Assembly: GCA_030246985.1 (NCBI GenBank)
Contig: CP107246.1
Span: 1,366,282-1,430,281 of the forward strand
Length of the DNA stretch: 64,000 nucleotides
Reading direction: 5' to 3'
Source: Candidatus Nitricoxidivorans perseverans
GTDB lineage: Bacteria; Pseudomonadota; Gammaproteobacteria; Burkholderiales; Rhodocyclaceae
Below are positions 32,534 to 40,774 of this stretch, one piece after another (positions within the stretch are counted from its first letter, which is position 1; each line of letters begins with the position of its first letter). The translations under genes and the position numbers were made by a program. A model generated the notes under the pieces. The model did not search any database, was not told the origin of the DNA, and saw only the letters and a list, made by a program, of their open reading frames with translations.

Positions 32534-34983
32534 TGAAGGAACCGTCGCCAACCCCTCTGCCGGATGTCATGCCGCCACCTGGTGGGCCGGTCAAGGCCAA
32601 CCTCAAGCAGGCGGTGCCCATCGAATTCTTCACCTGCACCTGGCAGAGTGCGCAGGACGAAGTGCGTCAGCAGCGTGACTGCGATTGGTGGATTTACGAC
32701 TGGTCGAGTGTGGATTTCTACTGGCTGTTCGGCAACAACTACTGGTGGATTCAACCGCAGCCGGATCACAGTCCGCTGGCGCGCCGCTACTACGACCAGG
32801 TGATCAGCGAGCTCAACAACGCCACGAGTCAGGCGTACAACCAGTGCGAGGGCCGCCATTACGCCTCGCAGTCGGAACCCGAGCCGGGTCTGCGCCTCAC
32901 CGTATCGAGTCGCCTTGACCGGGGCGGGGTGAGGCGCGGCAGTAGCGCTGAGCCCAGCGGAATCGAGGCGCGGTTGTCCGTGCCGTTCGCGGCCGGGACG
33001 AACCCGCCTCCGCCGACTCCCTGCCCGATGCTGCGGCGCGAGCTCTTCGCCAAACCGGCCGACTTCAGCTACGTGTTGCACGGGCCGGGCGGCGGGAATT
33101 TCCGCTGGGAGTGGCGCGACCAGCAGGTCGTGACGCCTGACCCGTATTTCGAGCTCTACGGTCGCACACTGAAGTTCTCCGGTAGCAGTGGCTCGCAGTT
33201 TCTCGGCAGCCTGCACCTCATCATCGACCGGCTCGCTGACCTGTGGGTACGCTTCGAGTCCCGGCCGATTCCAGGCGCTGTCGCGGATCGGGTCGATCCC
33301 GCGCAACCGCTGTCTTATCAGGTCAGCACCGGTGTCGGCTACTTCGGCATCGCCGCCGTGATCGAGGTCGCCCATCTGGAATCCGGGCAGATCTGGTACC
33401 AGAGCGTGCACGGGTCAAGCTACTCGCCCGGCCAGATGACCACCTACAGCTGGTGGCCGAGCGGATGGGAACAGATGTCGATGGACGCCAACGGCATCAT
33501 CCGGCATTACAACGTGGACTGGTTCTACTGGTTCAACACAATCGACCCGGCCAGCATCGGCCTGCCGACGACCGGCACCTACCGGATGCGTTACATCCTG
33601 CTGGCCTACGGCTACCAGACCTACAGCCGCTCGGTGAGCAGCAGCGCGATGGGCCTCTCCGGCGATACGAGGATGTCGTGGAAGTCGATCTGGCTCTCGC
33701 ACATGCCGTCGCTGATCACCTACACGCCCGGGATGGCTGACGGCATTATCCCGCCGTTCGAGGTGACCTACACACGCAGCCCGGTGCTCTATCCGTGGCC
33801 GGCAAACGGAACCGGCATCCTGTTCGATGCAGTGTTCGACATGAAGAACATCACCACCTTCCGCTTCGTGATCAAGGTGGGCAACACCTTCGATTTCGCC
33901 GTCGGATTGGTGGTGCAAGCCTCGGGCTGGCAGGCGTGGGTGCATCTGGAGCCGGGCGAGACGAAATACCTGGCCGGCGGCGTCTCGATTTCCGGAATGG
34001 CCAACTGGAATGCCTACCCGCTGCATCCCCAATCGCCGAACTACGGTTGGCAGGGCAATTGGGGTAGCAGCTACATCTCGATGTACAACGGCCAGTGCTC
34101 AATCACGTTCAGCCTGTTCCTGACGGCACCGAACAATCCGGAGACGACCCCGGCGAACCTGCCAGCCCTGAAGGCTACGCAGCGCTGGTATTGGGACCTG
34201 TCCAGCTGGGGGCCGCAGTACGAACCCGAGTGGGGCGCGATCAAGAAGTACGCCCCTGACGGGCGCTACGACTACGAGTACGTCCTCCAGCAATACAACC
34301 TGAATGCGGTGGCGATCACGAGCATCAACCGCTCGATCACCAAGCCCAGCTATCAGCCGTTGATCAATCCGGCGACCTACTTCGTGACCGGCTACCAGAC
34401 GACGCCTTATGACTGGTCCAGCCCGTGGCACAAACGCCCCTGGCCCGGCTACTCGGGATGGGGAAGCCTGAGTGCGCCGATCATGATCAACGGCGAACAG
34501 CGCACCTGGAACGGCTCGCAGTACGTCTGGGTGCCGGTGCAAGCGGTGTCGATCTCGCTCACCCGCGTGATGATGCAGCAGGTGGCGGCGATGCTCGGTG
34601 TCGTCGAATACGTGGTGATGGATGGCGACGACATTCGCTGGTTCGTGCCGGTCACCTACAGCCCGCCAACCTATCCCGAGTCGTTCTCGAATGTCTTGTG
34701 GATCGACCGCTTCTACACGCGGGGCGGGGCGCTGATCGACGATGCGGCGATGCGATCCGCCTTCCAGACGGTAATCGCCAACAACGCCGCCAGTTGGCCC
34801 AACCACCGAAACATCGTCATCCATCCTTCGGTGCGTTTCGGCAGTTTCCTCGACAACGGCGGCTTCGAAGTCGGCGACTACCTGCTCGGGCCGAACGGGG
34901 ACATGGTCGAGGTGGGCAGCCTCGCCGATCTTGGCTCGGTCAGTACCCGCTTCCTGTACCACATCCGCCCCGAGTTCCAGTAG
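32533..34983 (+). CDS. Large Trp/Tyr-rich virion protein
   Basis: This 816-aa protein starts at ATG 32533, overlapping the tape-measure stop. It is remarkably rich in Trp and Tyr (RDCDWWIYDWSSVDFYWLFG, NNYWWIQPQ) and lacks membrane segments or a known enzyme motif. Its position after the tape measure is where distal-tail and baseplate proteins are encoded. The C-terminal ~150 residues appear globular (SFSNVLWIDRFYTRGGALID). It is probably a tail-tip structural or receptor-contact protein; family not recognised. Confidence 0.6.
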   Translation: MKEPSPTPLPDVMPPPGGPVKANLKQAVPIEFFTCTWQSAQDEVRQQRDCDWWIYDWSSVDFYWLFGNNYWWIQPQPDHSPLARRYYDQVISELNNATSQAYNQCEGRHYASQSEPEPGLRLTVSSRLDRGGVRRGSSAEPSGIEARLSVPFAAGTNPPPPTPCPMLRRELFAKPADFSYVLHGPGGGNFRWEWRDQQVVTPDPYFELYGRTLKFSGSSGSQFLGSLHLIIDRLADLWVRFESRPIPGAVADRVDPAQPLSYQVSTGVGYFGIAAVIEVAHLESGQIWYQSVHGSSYSPGQMTTYSWWPSGWEQMSMDANGIIRHYNVDWFYWFNTIDPASIGLPTTGTYRMRYILLAYGYQTYSRSVSSSAMGLSGDTRMSWKSIWLSHMPSLITYTPGMADGIIPPFEVTYTRSPVLYPWPANGTGILFDAVFDMKNITTFRFVIKVGNTFDFAVGLVVQASGWQAWVHLEPGETKYLAGGVSISGMANWNAYPLHPQSPNYGWQGNWGSSYISMYNGQCSITFSLFLTAPNNPETTPANLPALKATQRWYWDLSSWGPQYEPEWGAIKKYAPDGRYDYEYVLQQYNLNAVAITSINRSITKPSYQPLINPATYFVTGYQTTPYDWSSPWHKRPWPGYSGWGSLSAPIMINGEQRTWNGSQYVWVPVQAVSISLTRVMMQQVAAMLGVVEYVVMDGDDIRWFVPVTYSPPTYPESFSNVLWIDRFYTRGGALIDDAAMRSAFQTVIANNAASWPNHRNIVIHPSVRFGSFLDNGGFEVGDYLLGPNGDMVEVGSLADLGSVSTRFLYHIRPEFQ

Positions 34984-34992
34984 GAGACCCAC

Positions 34993-35373
34993 GTGATCAT
35001 CTTGGACGGCATTCAACTGCCGGCGGGCCTCCTTTGGTCCGACGAATGGACTGCAAGCCGCGTCGCGCAGAGCGTGCGCCGCACGCTCGACGGGTCGGTG
35101 GTGGTGTTCTACGGCCAGTTGCAGGCCGGGCTGCCCATCACCCTGGAATCCGAATCCGACGCCGGCTGGTTCACCCGCGCACAGATCGAGGCACTGGCCC
35201 TGCGGGCGGCAAGCCCAGGCGGCGTCTACAGCCTGACCCTGCGCGGTGAGGCGCGGCAGGTGATGTTTCGCCACCAGGATGCGCCCGCCTTCGATGCCCG
35301 GCCCCTCGTGCCAGTAGCCAATCCGCAACCCGGCGATTTCTACCTCGCCACCCTGAAGCTCATGACCGTTTGA
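34993..35373 (+). CDS. Minor tail protein, uncharacterised
   Basis: This 126-aa protein starts at GTG 34993 behind GTAGGAGA. LDGIQLPAGLLWSDEWTASR and SVRRTLDGSVVVFYGQLQAG are typical of a small distal-tail protein of this phage type. No enzyme motif is seen. Confidence 0.6.
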   Translation: MIILDGIQLPAGLLWSDEWTASRVAQSVRRTLDGSVVVFYGQLQAGLPITLESESDAGWFTRAQIEALALRAASPGGVYSLTLRGEARQVMFRHQDAPAFDARPLVPVANPQPGDFYLATLKLMTV

Positions 35374-35382
35374 GAGGAAACC

Positions 35383-36228
35383 ATGCCCATTCTCGACAAT
35401 GAAATCGTCTGGCGGCCCGCCGCCCTGATGTCCGATGTGACGCCCACCCAGAACGGCGGTCGAATGGCCGGCGCGCTGCTGGTCTCCGGGGTGAAGAACA
35501 ATCTCTTCCCCGACGTCTCGCAGTCTGAGCGACTGGCCGGCGCGGTGAAGTGGCGCAAGGCCTTCATTCACGTCAACAGTGCGCAGGACACGGCGCTGCT
35601 CAACGTGCGCCTGTTCCTCGACAGCCTGACGCCTGCCGGTGATTTCGTGGTGTTCCAGCCGGGCACCCAGACCGACACCGAGGATCAGATCGGCGGCCGC
35701 CCCTACGGCGTCGGCACGCTCTACGCGCCGATCAATGGCGGGGTCATCCAGATTCAGGTGGCCTGCGAGCACAACGCCGAATACGCGACCCTGCAACCGC
35801 TTCGTGTGGGCGACGTGGTGCGCGTCTCGGATCGGCCCAGCACCGGAGGGGCTGGTAACGAGGAATGGGTGAGCGTGACCGGCATTGCCTACGGAGCGGA
35901 TTTCGCCACGGTCGACATTTCGCCCGCGCTCGCGAACAGCTACGCCACGTCGAACACGCTGGTGTCCAGTGTGCTCGAACTGCCCAGCGCGGTGGCTAGT
36001 GTCACCGGAGTGACGATCACCAGCGGTGGCGGCAGCTTCGATTCCGCCACCGTCGGCAACCTCGTCGCCCACAACAAGGGAGCTGTCGAGGAAAACTGGA
36101 CGCTGACCTTCGCCGATGCCACCACATCATGGCCAATGCCACCATTCGCGTTCAATTCGGCAACCCGGACGGCTCGGGTTCGGACGGTCACTTGTCGGCC
36201 GAGGTCGACACCCGGCCCGATGGGCTGA
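35383..36228 (+). CDS. Tail protein, probably cut at its C-terminus
   Basis: This 281-aa frame starts at ATG 35383 behind GAGAGGAAA. The body is beta-rich (NEIVWRPAALMSDVTPTQNG, RKAFIHVNSAQDTALLNVRL) and includes ENWTLTFADAT near residue 240. After that the frame turns into Pro/Arg-rich sequence overlapping the next gene by 100 bp. Related proteins, from memory, continue well beyond the WTLTF segment, so the 3' part was probably lost by deletion. Confidence 0.6.
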   Translation: MPILDNEIVWRPAALMSDVTPTQNGGRMAGALLVSGVKNNLFPDVSQSERLAGAVKWRKAFIHVNSAQDTALLNVRLFLDSLTPAGDFVVFQPGTQTDTEDQIGGRPYGVGTLYAPINGGVIQIQVACEHNAEYATLQPLRVGDVVRVSDRPSTGGAGNEEWVSVTGIAYGADFATVDISPALANSYATSNTLVSSVLELPSAVASVTGVTITSGGGSFDSATVGNLVAHNKGAVEENWTLTFADATTSWPMPPFAFNSATRTARVRTVTCRPRSTPGPMG

Positions 36229-36635
36229 ACGGCGGCCGCAGTTCCTTCAGCCCGGGCGAGACCGCCTACATCCTCGTCTACAAGTCCGACAACGTCAGCA
36301 TCACCGACACCATCTGCTCGGCCGGGTCGCTCTCGGCGCAGGGCAGCGCCGTGGTGACGGTGACCGAGGAACTGATGTTCGAGGATGCCGATACGGCAAC
36401 GCTTGGCAAGCCGGCGCGCTCCAGCCTCTCGCAGTCGGTCTGGTATGGACGCAGCCTCGGTGGGCTCACCCTGCAGTCCGACAAGGTCACGGTGAAGGCC
36501 TCGAGCAAGGGCGTGGCAGTGGCCAAGGTCACCTACGACGCCCTGGCGCTGGTCTATGCCCTGTCGTCACCGAGCACGCTCAACGGCGAGACGGATTTCT
36601 CGATCCTGGCGCTCATCAAGGGGACGGCATCGTGA
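36129..36635 (+). CDS. Tail-region beta-rich protein
   Basis: This 168-aa protein starts at ATG 36129: MANATIRVQFGNPDGSGSDG, FSPGETAYILVYKSDNVSIT and a Ser/Thr-rich body. No ribosome site precedes it, and it lies 100 bp inside the previous frame. That suggests its own leader was removed when the upstream gene was cut. Its stop overlaps the next GTG. Confidence 0.6.
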   Translation: MANATIRVQFGNPDGSGSDGHLSAEVDTRPDGLNGGRSSFSPGETAYILVYKSDNVSITDTICSAGSLSAQGSAVVTVTEELMFEDADTATLGKPARSSLSQSVWYGRSLGGLTLQSDKVTVKASSKGVAVAKVTYDALALVYALSSPSTLNGETDFSILALIKGTAS

Positions 36636-36928
36636 TCATCGAGGTCTACCGGGGCGACGGCTCGCGTGAAGGCTCGCCCATCCTGGAACCCTTGCTTGCC
36701 GACGACGCGCTGATCCACCGGGGCATGGCCGAGATGGATGCCAATGCGCACGCCTTCAACCGCGTCGAGATGGCGGTGGTTTTTCGGCCCGGGTTCCGGC
36801 TCGGGCAGATCGTCGAGGCGACCGACCCGTCCACGGCGAGTCCCTACCGCGCCAAGGTGACTGGCATCCAGATTACGGTGTCGGAAGCAGCCATCGAAAC
36901 CCAACTCACCCTGGAGCAGCCGCGATGA
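36632..36928 (+). CDS. Small tail-region protein
   Basis: This 98-aa protein starts at GTG 36632 in a 4-base overlap. It contains IIEVYRGDGSREGSPILEPL and AFNRVEMAVVFRPGFRLGQI. The plan resembles baseplate-hub-like fragments (a short beta domain), but this is a weak guess. Confidence 0.55.
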   Translation: MIIEVYRGDGSREGSPILEPLLADDALIHRGMAEMDANAHAFNRVEMAVVFRPGFRLGQIVEATDPSTASPYRAKVTGIQITVSEAAIETQLTLEQPR

Positions 36929-37143
36929 CGTTTGCGCTGAAGGAACTCTCTCGGCTACTCGCACCGGAGCAGACGGTGGTTGGCGCTGTGGTCGGCATCG
37001 AAGGGGCCGTGGTGCGCGTGGCCACCGAGCGGGGTGCGGTCACCGCCAGGACGCTCGATGCCGTGGCTGTCGGCGACAGGGTGCAGATCAAGAACGGCAT
37101 CGCCACCAAGGCACCGGTGGCGCGGCAGATATTTCCCGTCTGA
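36925..37143 (+). CDS. Small tail-region protein
   Basis: This 72-aa protein, MTFALKELSRLLAPEQTVVG followed by GAVVRVATERGAVTARTLDA, looks like a small OB-like or SH3-like beta barrel. It overlaps the previous stop by 4 bases. Function unknown. Confidence 0.55.
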   Translation: MTFALKELSRLLAPEQTVVGAVVGIEGAVVRVATERGAVTARTLDAVAVGDRVQIKNGIATKAPVARQIFPV

Positions 37144-37163
37144 CGACAAAGGAGGAATCGCGA

Positions 37164-37397
37164 ATGAATCAGCCGACGACATTTCTGGAGCGGGTGCAGC
37201 CCGCCATCGACACCCTGCCCGATGGGCCCGACAAGGACAAGCTGCTGGTGCTGGCCGAGGCTCAGGACATCATCGAGCGCGGTGATGTGCATCCGAAGCA
37301 GCGTGCGCTGGCAATGCGTCGACTGCTGGGAGGCGCTGCCACGACGGGTGAGAAGGCGCTTCGCCGGCAGGCCAATGGTCGCGTCAAGAAGCCATAG
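37164..37397 (+). CDS. Small uncharacterised phage protein
   Basis: This 77-aa helical, basic protein starts at ATG 37164, behind AAGGAGG. It contains LPDGPDKDKLLVLAEAQDII and PKQRALAMRRLLGGAATTGE. Family unknown. A terminator follows 25 bp downstream. Confidence 0.55.
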   Translation: MNQPTTFLERVQPAIDTLPDGPDKDKLLVLAEAQDIIERGDVHPKQRALAMRRLLGGAATTGEKALRRQANGRVKKP

Positions 37398-37422
37398 CAC
37401 CGCACCAATTTTGATACCCGTG

Positions 37423-37445
37423 AACCCGCCCACGAGGTGGGTTTT
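37423..37445 (+). terminator. Terminator after the tail genes
   Basis: AACCCGCC (37423-37430) pairs with GGTGGGTT (37436-37443), with one G-T pair and a 5-base loop, and runs into TTTT. It is similar in shape to the hairpin before the capsid gene. Confidence 0.65.
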
Positions 37446-37466
37446 GCATTTCTGGAGGACGAAAAC

Positions 37467-37760
37467 ATGGATTCCACCCAAACTGAGCGTCGGAAGATGG
37501 TGACCATTCCACAAGAAGAATTCGAGGCGATGCTGGAGCGTGCCGCCGAACGCGGAGCCCGGCACGCCCTCGCCGATGTCGGCCTCGATGGGCCAGAGGC
37601 TGCGCACGACATCCGCGAACTGCGTGGTCTGCTCGATGCCTTCAACGAGGCCAAGAAAACCGCCGGCCTGACCATCGTGAAGATGCTGGTTACCGGCCTG
37701 GTGATGGCGTTGCTGGCCGGCGCATTCCTGAAACTCAAGCTGTTCGGAGGTGGGCAATGA
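37467..37760 (+). CDS. DUF6127-like membrane protein
   Basis: This 97-aa protein starts at ATG 37467 behind CTGGAGGA. A soluble helical part (IPQEEFEAMLERAAERGARH, DVGLDGPEAAHDIRELRGLL) precedes one membrane segment, MLVTGLVMALLAGAFLKLKL. This is the DUF6127 pattern, usually found beside lysis genes. A holin-like role is possible but not shown. Confidence 0.65.
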   Translation: MDSTQTERRKMVTIPQEEFEAMLERAAERGARHALADVGLDGPEAAHDIRELRGLLDAFNEAKKTAGLTIVKMLVTGLVMALLAGAFLKLKLFGGGQ

Positions 37761-37870
37761 TCGAGACTCTGCTCGGCGGCCTCCTTGGTGGGGCCTTCCG
37801 CCTTGCACCCGAAGTTCTGAAGTGGCTCGACCGCAAGGGTGAGGCCGCTTGGCTGCTTCGCAACGCCTGA
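37757..37870 (+). pseudogene. Shortened phage gene at the prophage edge
   Basis: ATG 37757 overlaps the previous stop and opens 37 codons, MIETLLGGLLGGAFRLAPEV followed by LKWLDRKGEAAWLLRNA and a stop. Related phage proteins keep a longer helical tail after LKWLDRK, from memory. The lysis genes expected next are absent, so this is probably a deletion junction. Confidence 0.6.
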
Positions 37871-37890
37871 CTGCAGAGGCACGCGGAAGA

Positions 37891-37921
37891 GCTTGGCTTT
37901 ACTGCCGAACAGCGCGTTCAT
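37891..37921 (+). repeat. 31-bp upstream element, copy E
   Basis: This plus-strand copy reads GCTTGGCTTT, six free bases, GAACAGCGCGTTCAT. It differs from copies A-D only by one T in the left arm. It ends 36 bp before the ATG at 37958, the same distance as in the 17-19 kb group 19 kb away. Confidence 0.75.
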
Positions 37922-37957
37922 GTCATCCACGCCACCAACCACTCGAAGAAGCACATC

Positions 37958-38218
37958 ATGAAAAATGAAACCGAATGGCAGACTCAGATCGCAGAGCAAA
38001 ACGCCGCGGACGCGCTGGCCAACGCGCGTGCCACGTTGATCCGTGCCCTGCATGAACTCGATTCGTATATTGAGAAGTTCGACGCAGCCGATAGCCCATC
38101 CAGGAAGGCGGAGTTGCTCAACTGGACACTGAACTACTTGGTGACGGGTATCGCACCGAACCTTCGCCTAGACCTGATCGCCAACGCTCAAGCGCTGTTC
38201 ACGCGACTGGCGAAATGA
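37958..38218 (+). CDS. Small uncharacterised helical protein
   Basis: This 86-aa protein starts at ATG 37958, 36 bp after a 31-bp element. It is helical and acidic (ALANARATLIRALHELDSYI, RKAELLNWTLNYLVTGIAPN). No family is recognised. Its 3' end overlaps the convergent restriction-gene fragment by 20 bp. Confidence 0.6.
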   Translation: MKNETEWQTQIAEQNAADALANARATLIRALHELDSYIEKFDAADSPSRKAELLNWTLNYLVTGIAPNLRLDLIANAQALFTRLAK

Positions 38219-39446
38219 CTTGCTGCTGATCGCCTTCATCCTCTTCAGTGTCGCCAAGCTCAGATCCGTCCGCAACAACCGCCGCCGCTTTACCCATGGC
38301 CCGTTCGACCAGTTTGACCAGACTAGCCTTTCGGTTTTTGTAGAAGCTGTCGAAGTCGTCAGCCCGGAGCGCAGTCGTATCGATGAGATGCGACCCGACA
38401 ATGGCGTTCATCTCAGCATCTACAAGCTGAACCTGCGTATGAGTTTGCAATTTTGATAAATAGATCGATGGCGCATGCCCGCCGATCATTCGGTTTGCCT
38501 TGTAGGAAATCGGGGTTTTGTTGACGACCGTGTTGTAGACCGCGCGCTTAATGCCGTTCTTCTCGCACCAGTCCTGCGGGAAGATGTGATGAATATCCAG
38601 CGCAAGTTCCTCGTCGTCGAGTTCCTGGATCTTTGCCTTCCAGAAGAAGTCTTGCGCGCCTTCACGAAGCACCAGCACATTCAGGCCTTTGTACGCAGCT
38701 GACAGGCGCGACGTCATCGTGTCTAGGCGGTCTGGGCTGAACGCCGCATCTGCAATGGTTCGAGGTATTGCGTCGTCACTCTCGATCCACTGCAATAGAT
38801 CCTCGACATCGTTCGCGATCCGGGTCTCGATGGCACTGCCATAGAGTTCGCCGAGAACACCACTCCAGTACCAGTGCGAAAGCTTTTGGTAAATGCGTGG
38901 TTCAAGCCAGCGTTCGCGCAGGTGCGCGAGTACCGAGGCGAGCGGGGCCAGTTGTGTTCGATATGGCAATTCGCGTGGGCTTTTCACGCACTCCTTGCGC
39001 AGAAACTTGGCCGCGAGGAGGAAGCCCGCTTCGACCTCGTCTGCCCATTTGGCATACGCGCTCAAGGGCATCGCAAGTATCGAGACACGTTTTGCGCTCA
39101 CCGGTTGCACAGACTTTCCTGTTTTCCCCGACACCACATCGGCGCGGCGCAACTCCAGCGTGTGCAACATCGATACGGCCTGCAGGAAATCCGTAGACTC
39201 CACCTGTGACAGTAGCGCCTCTTTGCACAACCGCTGATACCGTCCCGAGACATTTCTGGCGGAGTTGCCATGCCAGTCATCACGCAGATTGAAGCCGTCA
39301 GCTGCGTAGGTTGCAGTGACCAGTTCAAAAACGTTGAGTGGGACGCCGCCGGTGTTTACCTTCTCGAAGACCAGGCAGACGGCTTCCTTCGTCGTGGCCT
39401 TCCCCAGCTGGATCACAGGTAGCTGGTAGTTGCGGAAGGCATTCAA
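38199..39446 (-). pseudogene. C-terminal part of a GmrSD-like (DUF262/HNH) gene
   Basis: The 415-codon frame has no proper start; its first codon is a TTG inside NAFRNYQLPVIQLGKATTK. CLVFEKVNTGGVPLNVFELV is the end of a DUF262 (GmrS-like) domain. LDIHHIFPQDWCEKNGIKRA with NTVVNKTPISYKANRMIGG is the DUF1524/HNH nuclease region. The N-terminal NTPase/DGQQR half is missing. GmrSD enzymes cut modified phage DNA; this copy is probably inactive. Confidence 0.8.
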
Positions 39447-39730
39447 TACAGGATCGGGCGGTTGGCGCTGATCACATCAATCGGTCGACGAGACTGGAAG
39501 TCGTCCAGCACGTCGTAGATGCGGCGGTTATCAGCGCCACGTGCAGCAAATGCCTGCACGTTGATCACCATCACGTTGATGCCCGCGTCTGACGAGAAGC
39601 TCTCCAGGGGCGATAGATTCTTGGAGTTGTAAATGAAGAACCGCGCCTTCTTGTGGTACGTCTCCAGAAAGTGCTCGGCCGTGATCTCCAGCGACTTGGC
39701 CACACCCTCGCGGATGGCAATGCTCTCCAA
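39443..39730 (-). pseudogene. Fragment of a type III restriction (Res) gene
   Basis: The frame encodes [40 protein letters not shown] and [19 protein letters not shown]. These belong to the DEAD-box part of type III Res subunits just before the DExx motif, which is cut off. The apparent first codon is a TTG. It is joined tail to head with the GmrSD fragment and head to tail with a Mod fragment. Confidence 0.75.
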
Positions 39731-40025
39731 ACAGAATCCTCTTTTCTGCCAGAAGTCGATTCATTGTCTCCTTTGGAAACCTGTACCCCATGAGGGGTGC
39801 CGTGGCGTCTTCTTCTTCATCGGCATCGGGGTCGTCCTGGTCGTCCGCATCAGTCGCTTGCGCCTGTTGCAGGCTGTCTATCACGCGAGCCAACTCATCC
39901 AGAAAGGCTCGGTCGCGGTTGAGCTGCAGGTTGAGCGCGGCCTTGATCTTGCCGTCGGAGCCTTCCTTCAGGCTGCTGACGAGTGCCTGTACTTTGGCAA
40001 TCTCCACCGCCAGCGACCCAAACAT
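39726..40025 (-). pseudogene. Fragment with type III methylase (Mod)-like end
   Basis: From ATG 40025 the frame gives ~100 residues of charged helix (FGSLAVEIAKVQALVSSLKE, then acidic DADEEED) ending [20 protein letters not shown]. That last segment is a conserved piece of type III Mod proteins. At about 39726 it passes out of frame into the Res fragment. The N-terminal part is not recognised. Confidence 0.5.
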
Positions 40026-40040
40026 CGCCGCCAGTGCGCC

Positions 40041-40550
40041 ATGAGCGGAAACCATTGGGACCAGCCGGGCGTTCCCCATAAGGGGTGGCACTGCGTGGAC
40101 GTGGTTGACCTGCGGGCCGATGGCGAGTCTGCAGATGAAACCAATTACGCGACCTGCCAGATGTGTGGCAACGAGAAGATCCGCTACGTTCACATCATGG
40201 AGCATCCGGATCTGGACGAGAACTTCGAAGTCGGCTGCGTCTGCGCGGAGAAGATGAGTGACGATTACGAGGGGCCTAAACGGCGTGAGGCCAGGTTGCG
40301 CAATCGAGCAGCGCGCCGCACTCGTTGGCTGCAGCGCAAGTGGCGAGTGTCTGCCAAGGGGAACAGCTTTCTGAATGTTGACGGGCACAACTTCGGGGTG
40401 CACATGAACAAGTTCAAGCGGTGGGGCTACCGGATCGGCAGCCGCTTCGGTGCAAAGACCTATGCCACCAAGGACGAAGCCAAGCTGGCGCTGTTTGATG
40501 ACTTCTGGGAAGCAACCCAGGACAGTGAGCATATCTGGGCCAATGACTGA
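40041..40550 (+). CDS. Small zinc-finger-like accessory protein
   Basis: This 169-aa protein starts at ATG 40041. It has YATCQMCGNEKIRYVHIMEH and FEVGCVCAEKMSDDYEGPKR, giving two Cys pairs as in a zinc ribbon, then a basic region (REARLRNRAARRTRWLQRKW). Proteins with this plan occur in accessory regions of many proteobacteria; function is not known. It starts only 16 bp from the divergent Mod-like fragment. Confidence 0.65.
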   Translation: MSGNHWDQPGVPHKGWHCVDVVDLRADGESADETNYATCQMCGNEKIRYVHIMEHPDLDENFEVGCVCAEKMSDDYEGPKRREARLRNRAARRTRWLQRKWRVSAKGNSFLNVDGHNFGVHMNKFKRWGYRIGSRFGAKTYATKDEAKLALFDDFWEATQDSEHIWAND

Positions 40551-40719
40551 ACCAACACCATATCCCCTTGCGTCATCATTTTCTCTTCGATATTGGTGTC
40601 GTTCCGCAGGAGCTGTCTGGACTCCGGCAAAGGTGCTGTTGGCTATGAAAACCAGGCTGTCGAAGTGTATTGAAAGCGCGCATATTCATATATTGAGCGA
40701 ACAATGACGCTGCTACAGA

Positions 40720-40757
40720 TTGACTAAGTACATTGTGAGCGCCATAATTCGCACAAT
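40720..40757 (+). promoter_or_regulatory. Promoter and operator-like repeat of the AbiE operon
   Basis: TTGACT (40720-40725), a 17-bp spacer and CATAAT (40743-40748) form a near-consensus sigma-70 promoter. The imperfect inverted repeat ATTGTGAGCG / CGCACAAT (40732-40757) overlaps the -10. AbiEi antitoxins are known to repress their operon by binding inverted repeats. An ATTGAGCG at 40692-40699 resembles a further half-site. Confidence 0.65.
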
Positions 40758-40774
40758 ATGAGAGTAAATGCGCC

